Below, piece after piece: positions 1 through 6,229 of a stretch of DNA of 6,265 nucleotides. This DNA comes from Armatimonadota bacterium. GTDB taxonomy: Bacteria > Armatimonadota > Hebobacteria > CAIYQO01. The notes under the pieces are model-generated. The model ran no database searches and was not told the origin of the DNA. It saw nothing but the letters and a program-made list of their open reading frames with translations. Position 1 is the stretch's first letter. Every line of letters begins with the position of its first letter. Location of the stretch: the NCBI GenBank assembly GCA_022708765.1, contig JAKIYB010000279.1:1-6265 (forward strand). The letters run 5' to 3'. A program made the position numbers and the translations under genes.

Positions 1-2229
1 TTCACCGGACCGGGTGTAACCACCACGCAGCCGGTGGCGCCGCCTATTCCCGCCGATCCGGAAAGCGTGGAGGTATCCATCGCCTTCACGAAAGCCGACC
101 TGTCGAATGTGCTGAGCTTCTTGAGTATGGCCAGCGGCATCCCCATCGTGATGGACGCCGACGTGAAGGGCACCGTGACGATCACCAGCATGCACAAGGT
201 GAAACTGCCGCTGGCCTACGAGGTGATCAACGCCGCTCTGCGCGTGCGCGGCTACACCATGGTGGGCACGCTGAAGGACAAGCTCATCCGCGTGGTGCCG
301 CTGAAGAAGTCCATCGCCGACAAGGCTGATGTCCGCATGGGCGCGGACCCGGAAGCTTTGACGGACAGCGACACCATCGTCACCCAGGTGATCCCGGTGC
401 AGTATATCAGCGCGTCGAAGCTCCAGGCGGAGTTGAAGCCGCTGGTCGCGGACGACCAGGCGAACCTGCTGGCGGTGAGCAGCAGCAACACGCTCATTGT
501 CACCGACACCGAGGGCAATGTACGCCGGCTGCTGCAGATCATCAGCCTGCTGGACAAGGATACCTCGGACGTGCTGGATGTCGAGGTGTATCAGTGCAAA
601 TACGCCAGCGCGAAAGTGCTCATCACCTCGCTGGAAAAGGTGTTCGGCGAAACGCAGACCCAGGCGCGTCCGGGCCAGCCGCGTCCGGGCCAGCCGAACC
701 AGCCGAATCAACCCGGCCAGCCGAGGGTGACGACGGACGACGGCGTGCTGAGCCTGCGCGGCGAACTGAAACTGTCGGCGGACGAGCGCACGAACGCCAT
801 CATTATCTCCGCGTCGAAAGAGCGCATCAAGCTGGTGATGAATCTCATCACCAAACTGGATGTGAACACCATGCCGGAGGTGCGCACGAAGACCTACCGG
901 CTGCAGTATGCCGATGCCACCAATGTGGCCAGCCAGTTGAACACGCTCTTCGAGCAACCGCAGGGCGGTCTTCCCTCGCGCAATCCGTGGGCGTATAATC
1001 CGCAACGGCAATTAACCCCCTCGGAATACGCAGGTCTGAAGCAAAATGTCGTCGTGGCCGACGTGCGCACGAATTCCGTGGTCGTGACCGCCACCGAACA
1101 GAACCTGCGCGAGTTCGACAAGCTCATCGAGGGGCTGGACGCGCCGAATGTGCTCAGCGACGTTACCCGCACCTTTCAACTCAAGTTCGCCAAAGCGTCT
1201 ACGGTATCGCAGACGATGATGTCGCTCTTCCGCGGCAGCGGTTCGCGCATGAGTTTCTGGGATGTCATCATGGGCAGCGCCAACGCTAACAGCGGCGACC
1301 CCATCGCCTCGCTGCGCCGCATTACCGTGGTGGCGGATGACAAAACGAACACCCTGCTCGTCACCGGGCCGCCGCAGTCCTTCTCCATGGTGGAGAGCAT
1401 CATCGAGCAACTTGACCGGCGCACGCCGCAGGTTTTCATCCAGGTGGCCATCGTGGACGTGACACTGGATGATTCGACGAAATTCGGCGTGGAGTGGAAC
1501 TGGGCGAACGATCCGCATGGCACCAACAATGACCCGACGAAGCACGACGTGAAGACCGCCTTCAACCTGGCCGATGAAAAGCTGGGATTGAAATACAGCG
1601 TCATCAGCGCCAATCTGCAGTCGCTGCTGCACGCGCTCACCACACGCTCCAACGTGAAGGTCTATTCCACGCCGAGCATCACCACCGCCGACAACGTGCC
1701 GGCGACGATCAGCATCGGGCAAGATGTGCCCTTCGTTTCCTCCTCAGAGCAGACCAGTAACGGCAATCTGCGTCAGACGGTGGAATTTAAAAACGTCTCT
1801 ATCGCGCTCAACGTCACGCCGCGCATCAGCCAGAACAGCAACATGATCAGCCTGGACGTGCAGCAGACGATCAATGAGCTCATCGGGCGTGAGGTGGTGA
1901 TGAACGCGCCGATTATTGCCAACCGTCAGGCGAAGACAACGGTGATGGTCAACGACGGCCAGACTATCGTCATCGGCGGCATCATCAAGCAAAATAACGA
2001 AAAGGTGAATACCGGCGTGCCGGTGCTCTCGAAAATCCCCGTGCTTGGCGGGCTGTTTAAATCACGCGCCAACAAGGCGCAGCAGAGCGAGTTGATGGTC
2101 TTCCTCACGCCGCATATCCTGCGCGATGAGGAGAGCGTGACGGCGATCACCGAACAGGAACGCGCCAAGTTGTCCGATAAACCGGCGACGCTGGAGACGC
2201 CGAAAGCGCCGGAAGCGGAGAAGAAATAA
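1..2229 (+). CDS. gspD: Type II secretion-type outer-membrane secretin (GspD family), 5' end outside window
   Basis: This is an outer-membrane secretin that would form the multimeric channel of a type II secretion system or a related pilus machine. The frame is open from base 1. The GTG at 34 has no ribosome site, so the true start and signal peptide lie upstream. Counting residues from base 34, an N0 domain covers about 12-91 (AFTKADLSNVLSFL, VKGTVTI, RVRGYTMV). Four N1-like ring-building repeats follow at about 116-174, 184-276, 285-369 and 379-461, each ending in a hydrophobic helix and LD. The secretin barrel spans about 465-695, with the hallmarks NDGQTIVIGGI (640-650) and VPVLSKIPVLGGLFK (662-676). 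Repeats 2, 3 and 4 carry inserts: a Pro/Gln-rich linker (211-230) and two others near 308-336 and 400-428. A charged Pro/Glu/Lys tail closes the protein. The N0 plus several N1 repeats favour GspD over PilQ, and no AMIN domain is visible. The family call is secure, but the exact system is not. Confidence 0.95.
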   Translation, partial: FTGPGVTTTQPVAPPIPADPESVEVSIAFTKADLSNVLSFLSMASGIPIVMDADVKGTVTITSMHKVKLPLAYEVINAALRVRGYTMVGTLKDKLIRVVPLKKSIADKADVRMGADPEALTDSDTIVTQVIPVQYISASKLQAELKPLVADDQANLLAVSSSNTLIVTDTEGNVRRLLQIISLLDKDTSDVLDVEVYQCKYASAKVLITSLEKVFGETQTQARPGQPRPGQPNQPNQPGQPRVTTDDGVLSLRGELKLSADERTNAIIISASKERIKLVMNLITKLDVNTMPEVRTKTYRLQYADATNVASQLNTLFEQPQGGLPSRNPWAYNPQRQLTPSEYAGLKQNVVVADVRTNSVVVTATEQNLREFDKLIEGLDAPNVLSDVTRTFQLKFAKASTVSQTMMSLFRGSGSRMSFWDVIMGSANANSGDPIASLRRITVVADDKTNTLLVTGPPQSFSMVESIIEQLDRRTPQVFIQVAIVDVTLDDSTKFGVEWNWANDPHGTNNDPTKHDVKTAFNLADEKLGLKYSVISANLQSLLHALTTRSNVKVYSTPSITTADNVPATISIGQDVPFVSSSEQTSNGNLRQTVEFKNVSIALNVTPRISQNSNMISLDVQQTINELIGREVVMNAPIIANRQAKTTVMVNDGQTIVIGGIIKQNNEKVNTGVPVLSKIPVLGGLFKSRANKAQQSELMVFLTPHILRDEESVTAITEQERAKLSDKPATLETPKAPEAEKK
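665..696 (+). repeat. 15-bp tandem duplication inside the secretin gene
   Basis: A 15-bp unit (GCGTCCGGGCCAGCC) occurs twice in direct succession at 666-680 and 681-695. It encodes the RPGQP RPGQP part of a Pro/Gln-rich linker that continues as NQP NQP GQP. The linker sits inside the second N1-like repeat of the secretin. Such a tract is expected to be flexible and prone to length change by slippage, which is inference. Confidence 0.85.
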
Positions 2230-2245
2230 TGGCCTGTGTGCGCAC

Positions 2246-2279
2246 GGTAATGCGGTGACCGGGCTGTCACCGCATTACC
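2246..2279 (+). terminator. Perfect 14-bp hairpin after the secretin gene
   Basis: The arm GGTAATGCGGTGAC (2246-2259) pairs perfectly with GTCACCGCATTACC (2266-2279) around a six-base loop, CGGGCT. It begins 16 bases after the secretin stop codon. It is followed by a C run rather than a T run, so it is not a classical intrinsic terminator. It could be a Rho-associated or processing hairpin that protects the upstream mRNA end, or a protein-binding palindrome. The structure is certain, the role is not. Confidence 0.5.
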
Positions 2280-2317
2280 CCCCGATGAGGCGCACGAGAA
2301 CTGTCATCTTAGAAGAA

Positions 2318-2324
2318 AGAGAGG
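2318..2324 (+). promoter_or_regulatory. Ribosome binding site deciding the start of the small exported protein
   Basis: The purine stretch AGAGAGG lies six bases before the ATG at 2331 and only three before the in-frame GTG at 2328. The spacing therefore supports ATG 2331 as the start. No convincing -35/-10 pair is visible in 2280-2330, so the gene may be read through from the secretin. Confidence 0.6.
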
Positions 2325-2330
2325 TTCGTG

Positions 2331-2942
2331 ATGAAAGCGGTTCTTGTCTGTGTAGGGCTGTTGCTCGGGGGAGCGCTCTTCGCCCAGGTAGCGCCGAACG
2401 GCGGTGCGCTGATGGTGAACACCCCGAAGGGCATCTTCGCCCTGCGCTCTGGCGTGCTGGCGCGCATTGTCCCGGCGACGCTGAAAGTAGACAAAGTCAT
2501 GCAGATTTACGGCGCGCTGCCGGAGCCGCCCGGTCAGGGATCGGATCGTGAGGCGTTCCAGAAGTATTACGCCGAGGTGGCAAAGCGCAACGCCCCCGCC
2601 ATCCTGCTGGTGAAGGACGGCGATCTGCTGCTCGTCACCGGCGATATCTTCGCGCGCATCAATCAGGACACGCTGAAGGTGGAGGCGACCGCCAACCTGA
2701 AGGATTCCACCGAGACAGCCGACCTTAACCAGCGCGGCTTCCGCCAGGACCCCGCGCCCGGATACCTGCTGGTCAACACCACCCTCTACCTGCTGCGCGC
2801 CAAAGAGATCGTCTCGGTCAACATCGCCGACGGAAAACTCACCCGCCAGCCCCTCCCCGCGCAGTTGCAGCCCGCACAGGTGAACTATATGGGCGGCGGC
2901 AACCGCGGTGGTGGAATCCCCGGAGGCGGTGGACGCAATTAA
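2331..2942 (+). CDS. Sec-exported protein with three internal repeats and a Gly-rich tail, unknown function
   Basis: I do not recognise this family. The 203-residue product (from ATG 2331) begins with a short signal peptide: MK, a hydrophobic core to about residue 16, and a likely signal peptidase I site LFA|Q at 18/19. There is no lipobox cysteine, so it is predicted to be periplasmic or secreted. The mature part holds three related segments at about 26-63, 89-124 and 144-177. Each has a short beta-like LLVN/LLVK strand, a second strand (GIFALRSG, DLLLVTGD, TLYLLRAK) and, in the first two, the near-identical pattern ARI-x(2,3)-TLKV. This resembles small beta-propeller or beta-repeat proteins, but that fold is inference. 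The C terminus is GGG-rich (188-201) and probably disordered. It lies 101 bases downstream of the secretin in the same direction, which hints at an envelope or secretion role without proving it. Confidence 0.85.
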   Translation: MKAVLVCVGLLLGGALFAQVAPNGGALMVNTPKGIFALRSGVLARIVPATLKVDKVMQIYGALPEPPGQGSDREAFQKYYAEVAKRNAPAILLVKDGDLLLVTGDIFARINQDTLKVEATANLKDSTETADLNQRGFRQDPAPGYLLVNTTLYLLRAKEIVSVNIADGKLTRQPLPAQLQPAQVNYMGGGNRGGGIPGGGGRN

Positions 2943-2957
2943 CGGAGAATGGGGCAC

Positions 2958-2985
2958 AAAAACGGGGGCTGTCCCCATGCGTTTT
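2958..2985 (+). terminator. Terminator-like hairpin with flanking A and T runs
   Basis: AAAACG plus GGGG (2959-2968) pairs with CCCC (2973-2976) and CGTTTT (2980-2985), with loop CTGT and a three-base ATG bulge on the 3' side. The A run before and T run after (TTTTCATTT) fit a factor-independent terminator usable in both directions. It begins 16 bases past the stop codon of the exported-protein gene. An alternative outer pairing, ATGGGG (2949-2954) with CCCCAT (2973-2978), also exists. The bulge makes it weaker than a textbook terminator. Confidence 0.5.
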
Positions 2986-2996
2986 CATTTGCAACC

Positions 2997-3098
2997 CGTT
3001 GGTAGTGCGCCACGCAGCAAAGCGGAGTGGCGCCAGCAGGATGCAAATATTGGCCGGGGCAGCGCCACTCCGCTTCGCTGCGAGGCGCACTACCAACG
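2997..3098. repeat. REPIN-like doublet: 37-bp inverted repeat with nested stem-loops
   Basis: Bases 2997-3033 and 3062-3098 are inverted copies with only two mismatches, separated by 28 bases. Each arm contains its own short palindrome. The left is a perfect GCGCCAC/GTGGCGC (3007-3013 with 3027-3033), and the right has one mismatch (3062-3068 with 3082-3088). Reading inward from either end, each arm has GTAG just outside its small stem. A GTAG-type tetranucleotide next to an imperfect hairpin is the established mark of REP sequences mobilised by RAYT (Y1 transposase) proteins, and two inverted REPs form a REPIN. It sits between convergent genes, the usual REP location, and may also block transcription from both sides. 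The RAYT link is inference, since no transposase gene is in the window. Confidence 0.65.
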
Positions 3099-3106
3099 AA
3101 CCCTAC

Positions 3107-4084
3107 CTATAACTCGATCGTCCGCTTCGTCCGCGCCGACTCCACAATCGCCTCCGCCACCCGCAAATCGCCAAGGGTGGCTTCGGGGGTGTTGCGGCAG
3201 GTGTTCTCGCCGGTGAGGGAGGCGAGGAAGGCGGCGGCCTGCTCGGTGAAGCCGTCGCTGGCGCACTGCACCGTCCGCGGCTCCCCGCCGAGGTATGTCG
3301 TGTACCGACCGGGTTCCATGTCGTCGGGGAAGAGCTCCAGCGCGCCGTCGGTGCCGATGAGGGTGATGCTCCAGCCCGGCAGTTCGTCCGGTTTCACGAA
3401 GCCGGCTGTGATCGTGTAAGGGATATCGCCGGGGAAGAGCAGGTTCGCCACGCAGGTTTCCTCGGCGATGAGGCCGGGCGCGGTGTGCTTCTTCCGGTTG
3501 GCGAAGGCCGAGACGTATAGCGGATCGGCGTCCAGCAGCCAGCGCACGGGATTGATGAAGCCGTAGGTCATGTGGGTGAGGGGCATGCCGCCGCTCATCG
3601 TCTGGTCGTAGTACCACGTCGCCGGGTCGCCCCCCCACAGCGCGATGCTGCGCACCGCCACGATCTCGCCAAGCGTGCCTTCCCGCAGTATCATTTTCGC
3701 CGTCGCGAACAGATCCTGATAGCGCGCCTGATATCCGGCCTCCACCACCCCCTTATCCGCGGCCAGCGCGCGAATCTCCTCGCCATCGGCTACCGAACCC
3801 GCCAGCGAGCCGCCGATGAGCACGTGCAGCCCCTGCGCCAGCGCCCAGGTCACAATCGCCTGCTGCGCGCTATGCGGCACTTCCACCAGCACGGCATCAG
3901 GCCGTGCCGCCAGCACCTGGTGGTAGTCGTTTACCCAGACGCCGCACCCCAGTTCGTTCGCGCAGGTCCGCGCCGTGCCGCTGTGCCGCGCGGCGACGTC
4001 GACGATCTCCGCTCCTGCCGCCAGCAGCGCCTTCCCGCGCACCCTCGCCATAAACCCCGCGCCAATACAGGCAATACGCGTCAT
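3107..4084 (-). CDS. Gfo/Idh/MocA-family oxidoreductase-like protein with altered active site
   Basis: Family members are normally NAD(P)-dependent sugar or inositol dehydrogenases, cytosolic, with an N-terminal Rossmann domain and a C-terminal alpha/beta domain. This 325-residue protein has usual length and the nucleotide motif GAGFMA (8-13). It also has the expected P-x(n)-WALAQGLHVL region (70-89), GYQARYQ (117-123), TLGEIVAV (137-144) and SGGMPL (164-169). The lysine motif EKP that normally follows HVL is replaced by GGS (91-93). The conserved Asp and His of the LLDxGxH segment align with H171 and G175. Cofactor binding is therefore plausible but ordinary hydride-transfer chemistry is doubtful. 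It could be a pseudo-enzyme, a regulator, or an enzyme with other catalytic residues. The only in-frame ATG is at 4084, with a weak GGGGCGG site upstream. It starts 34 bases after the kinase stop, so co-transcription is likely. The stop lies 8 bases from the REPIN-like repeat. Confidence 0.88.
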   Translation of the reverse strand: MTRIACIGAGFMARVRGKALLAAGAEIVDVAARHSGTARTCANELGCGVWVNDYHQVLAARPDAVLVEVPHSAQQAIVTWALAQGLHVLIGGSLAGSVADGEEIRALAADKGVVEAGYQARYQDLFATAKMILREGTLGEIVAVRSIALWGGDPATWYYDQTMSGGMPLTHMTYGFINPVRWLLDADPLYVSAFANRKKHTAPGLIAEETCVANLLFPGDIPYTITAGFVKPDELPGWSITLIGTDGALELFPDDMEPGRYTTYLGGEPRTVQCASDGFTEQAAAFLASLTGENTCRNTPEATLGDLRVAEAIVESARTKRTIEL

Positions 4085-4118
4085 ATCCGCCCCGGTATGC
4101 GAGTCACTAATAACATTT

Positions 4119-5993
4119 TCACCTCTTCACCCCGCTCAATTCCAGCGGGGAGGCGCCGCGGCTGAACGTGACCACGCGGCGCTGATCGCCGATGTGGGCA
4201 AGGGCGTGTTCGAGGATGTTCAGGCGCTCCTGGGCGGACTCATACTCGCGGCTGCCGGGTGCGGAATAGCGCAGGTCGTCTTCCAGCATCTGGCGGTAGG
4301 TTTCAAAACGTTCCGGCTTGCCATAGTATTCGCGGTCGAGGTAATCGCACATGGCGTGCGACGACTCGCTGCGCACCAGGATAGAGACACAGCCCCCTTT
4401 GCCGGCGCCGGTGAGCTTGCCGCCCAGATAGCCGGGGCCGCGCTTGGCGATGCTGAGCAGCAGGTCGAGCTGCGGCACGGACACGCGGAAATCGAAGGTA
4501 AGGGCGTCCTGCAGGTCGTCCACCAGCACGCCAATCTCACGGCGATAGCTGTCATACTCCGGGGTATCCGGCGCTATTTCACCGGCGGTGATGCGTGCTT
4601 CCGCGTCGAGGAAGATCTCTTCCAGCCGGCGGCCGATGATGTTCTGCCGGTGGAAGAAACGCGCGGTGGTGCGGATGTGATACCCGCCGATATCGCGGCG
4701 CGGCGTGGTGTAAATGCGCTCCACCGCCTCCCGGCGCAAGCCGAGGATCTTGCCCGCTTCCGCCGGGGTGATCTTCACCGGCAGGATGGCGATGAACTCC
4801 TCGATGGCTTCGGTGGGGATACCGAGGATGTCTTCGTGCAGGCTGCCGAACTTATGATATTTCGTGGCAAGCTGCTCCCAGTATGCCGGATGGCGCTCCA
4901 GCAGTTCCAGCGGCCGGCCGGGGGCGAAGTTGAACTTGCGCGCCATCAGCGCCGCTAACCAGCCCGGCTTCGCCTTCGCGCCACCTTGAATGGCTTCGTA
5001 GGCGGCGGCGATCACCAGCCGCGCCAGCTCATCACCCATCTGCATCCAGCCTTTGCGCATGTTGAAGCTCTGGTTGCCGCCTGCGCTTTTATTCACTTCC
5101 CACAGCGAATTCGCCAGCACCACATGAACCCCGCGCAGGAAGGGAAGCGGGGTGGAGCCGAGTTCGGTGCGCGAGTGGCGGTTATAGCTGACGCTGTTCG
5201 CCGGGTTCAGCAAGATGGTCATCTGGTCGTTGGCGCCGCCGTGCGTGCCCACGTACCACTCCGCCTCGCCCAGCAGGCGGCACACCTCCGTCTTCGTCCA
5301 CGCCGGCAGGTGCTCGCGGTTCGTCAGCCACATCGCCAGAAAGGACAGCACCACCACCGCCGAGGAGGAACTGGTGCCGGCGCGGAAAGGCACGGTAGCC
5401 GGGCCGAAGGTGATGTCCGCCCCGCGTAACGGCAAATCGGGATGCTCCCACAGCACGCGCATGTAGGGGCTCAGCACGTAGTTCAGCCAGTGCCCCTGCT
5501 CGCGGCCGTAATAGGGGAAGAGCAGCGAGCGCGTGTCCCAGTTATCCGCCATGCCCGCCACCGCTTTGGTGGCGAAGGGCGCCTCGGTGAAGTCGCGAAA
5601 GGCTTCGCGCACGGCAAGCTGCTGCGGCGGGAAAAGTGAGTTGGTGTTGCCGACGTCCAGCAGGTCATCCTCGCGCGGGGAGACTGCAATGGGAATGTCG
5701 CCGTCAATGGTGGTTGACATATGGTCGCCGTCGCACATATCCAGGTATTCGAGGAACGCGTTCAGCCGCCCGGGCGCGCGCAGCAGCCACGTAGGTTTGT
5801 TGCCGACCCGTTCGCGATGCAGCCGCAGCGTCTCAAGCAGTCGCGCCCGCTGCGCGTCCAGATAGGCGAGGTCGCTCTGCACGTAAATCTCCCGCCCCAG
5901 ATACTCGCGCAGCGCCGGCGTGTCCGCCTCCAGCGCGCAAATCAACTCATCAACCGGCAGCGCCGCCACCGCGAGGGAAAAGGACTCTGGCAT
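4119..5993 (-). CDS. Galactokinase-like GHMP sugar kinase, enlarged and diverged
   Basis: This is predicted to phosphorylate a sugar with ATP in the cytosol. All three GHMP signatures are present: APGRLNAFLEYLDMCDGD (73-90), VPFRAGTSSSSAV (201-213) and the ATP-site LTGAGKGGC (527-535). The segment GGANDQM (252-258) matches galactokinase GIMDQF, so D256 aligns with the catalytic Asp. NSLWEVNKSAGG and FNMR (295-313) also follow galactokinases. In motif 1, R76, E82 and D85 align with the galactose-contacting Arg, Glu and Asp of human GALK1 (R37, E43, D46), but its H44 is Y83 and the GEHTDY core reads LEYLDM. At 624 residues it is far longer than bacterial GalK (about 380). The extra length lies at the N terminus, before motif 2, between D256 and motif 3, and in an 89-residue tail. 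Start ATG 5993 follows AAGGAG at four bases. The substrate is unknown, and a galactose-like hexose or derivative is most likely. Confidence 0.88.
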   Translation of the reverse strand: MPESFSLAVAALPVDELICALEADTPALREYLGREIYVQSDLAYLDAQRARLLETLRLHRERVGNKPTWLLRAPGRLNAFLEYLDMCDGDHMSTTIDGDIPIAVSPREDDLLDVGNTNSLFPPQQLAVREAFRDFTEAPFATKAVAGMADNWDTRSLLFPYYGREQGHWLNYVLSPYMRVLWEHPDLPLRGADITFGPATVPFRAGTSSSSAVVVLSFLAMWLTNREHLPAWTKTEVCRLLGEAEWYVGTHGGANDQMTILLNPANSVSYNRHSRTELGSTPLPFLRGVHVVLANSLWEVNKSAGGNQSFNMRKGWMQMGDELARLVIAAAYEAIQGGAKAKPGWLAALMARKFNFAPGRPLELLERHPAYWEQLATKYHKFGSLHEDILGIPTEAIEEFIAILPVKITPAEAGKILGLRREAVERIYTTPRRDIGGYHIRTTARFFHRQNIIGRRLEEIFLDAEARITAGEIAPDTPEYDSYRREIGVLVDDLQDALTFDFRVSVPQLDLLLSIAKRGPGYLGGKLTGAGKGGCVSILVRSESSHAMCDYLDREYYGKPERFETYRQMLEDDLRYSAPGSREYESAQERLNILEHALAHIGDQRRVVTFSRGASPLELSGVKR

Positions 5994-5997
5994 ATGA

Positions 5998-6003
5998 CTC
6001 CTT
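5998..6003 (-). promoter_or_regulatory. Shine-Dalgarno site of the kinase gene
   Basis: On the minus strand AAGGAG lies four bases before ATG 5993. It is a near-consensus site with a slightly short spacer, and it fixes the kinase start. Another ATG at 6010-6008 is out of frame. Confidence 0.75.
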
Positions 6004-6023
6004 CAGGCATGTGCGTTACACCC

Positions 6024-6053
6024 ATCCTATCACCGCGACCGGGCGATGGTCAA
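6024..6053 (-). promoter_or_regulatory. Sigma70-like promoter for the kinase-oxidoreductase operon
   Basis: Reading the minus strand, TTGACC (6053-6048) is separated by 18 bases from TAGGAT (6029-6024). A TG one base upstream of the hexamer makes an extended -10. Transcription would begin near 6017, giving a leader of about two dozen bases that contains the Shine-Dalgarno. The -35 matches consensus at five of six positions and the -10 at four. This is sequence reading only, and in a GC-rich genome chance matches are possible. Confidence 0.45.
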
Positions 6054-6110
6054 CGGCATCCGGGAGGGCGAGAATCTGCTAATTCCCCTCTCCCATCCTC
6101 AAATCCCCGC

Positions 6111-6146
6111 TCGTGCTCGTATTCGTGCTCGTAATCATACTCGAAT
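6111..6146. repeat. Degenerate hexamer tract, six units
   Basis: Six consecutive hexamers starting with TC run through this tract: TCGTGC, TCGTAT, TCGTGC, TCGTAA, TCATAC and TCGAAT. On the minus strand one frame reads as alternating Tyr/His and Glu (YEHEYEHE-like). It is a simple-sequence tract, probably decayed from a more regular TCGTNN array, lying upstream of the kinase promoter. No function is evident. Confidence 0.7.
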
Positions 6147-6160
6147 CCATCCGCTTCCCT

Positions 6161-6206
6161 GGCGGACGGGACTCCCTCGAGCCGTATACTGGAGGGCGAG
6201 ACTCCC
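6161..6206. repeat. Two 16-bp repeat copies with a 30-bp period
   Basis: GGCGGACGGGACTCCC (6161-6176) and GGAGGGCGAGACTCCC (6191-6206) match at 13 of 16 positions. They are separated by TCGAGCCGTATACT. An 11-bp exact copy of GGAGGGCGAGA also occurs at 6063-6073. The pattern suggests fragments of a dispersed intergenic repeat family. Confidence 0.6.
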
Positions 6207-6217
6207 AATACCGTTCA

Positions 6218-6229
6218 AATAAGCTTATT
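6218..6229. repeat. 12-bp perfect palindrome AATAAGCTTATT
   Basis: This perfect palindrome has a HindIII site at its centre. It lies in an AT-rich island within GC-rich sequence and overlaps the stop codon of the possible gene end at the right edge. It may be an operator-like site or chance. Confidence 0.4.

Noticed and set aside
34..36. GTG at 34 as the secretin start
   Set aside because: No ribosome site precedes it, there is no signal peptide after it, and the frame is already open from base 1.
1012..1722. Long open frame on the minus strand within the secretin gene (236 codons)
   Set aside because: It is antisense to a well-supported secretin domain. Its Arg/His/Gly-rich product fits a shadow of GC-rich coding sequence.
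2997..3098. CRISPR array or tRNA/rRNA interpretation of the repeat region
   Set aside because: There are only two inverted copies, with no regularly spaced direct repeats and no cloverleaf or CCA end.
3027..3419. Plus-strand frame starting inside the inverted repeat
   Set aside because: It begins in a REP-like repeat and runs antisense to the 3' end of the oxidoreductase-like gene, with no ribosome site or family match.
3975..4958. 327-codon plus-strand frame opposite the kinase and oxidoreductase genes
   Set aside because: It spans two genes with clear protein motifs on the other strand, has no recognisable motif and low-complexity Ala/Arg/Val content.
6042..6213. Minus-strand frame of about 55 codons through the hexamer tract
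   Set aside because: It has only a TTG as possible start, no ribosome site, repeat-derived composition, and it overlaps the promoter of the kinase gene.
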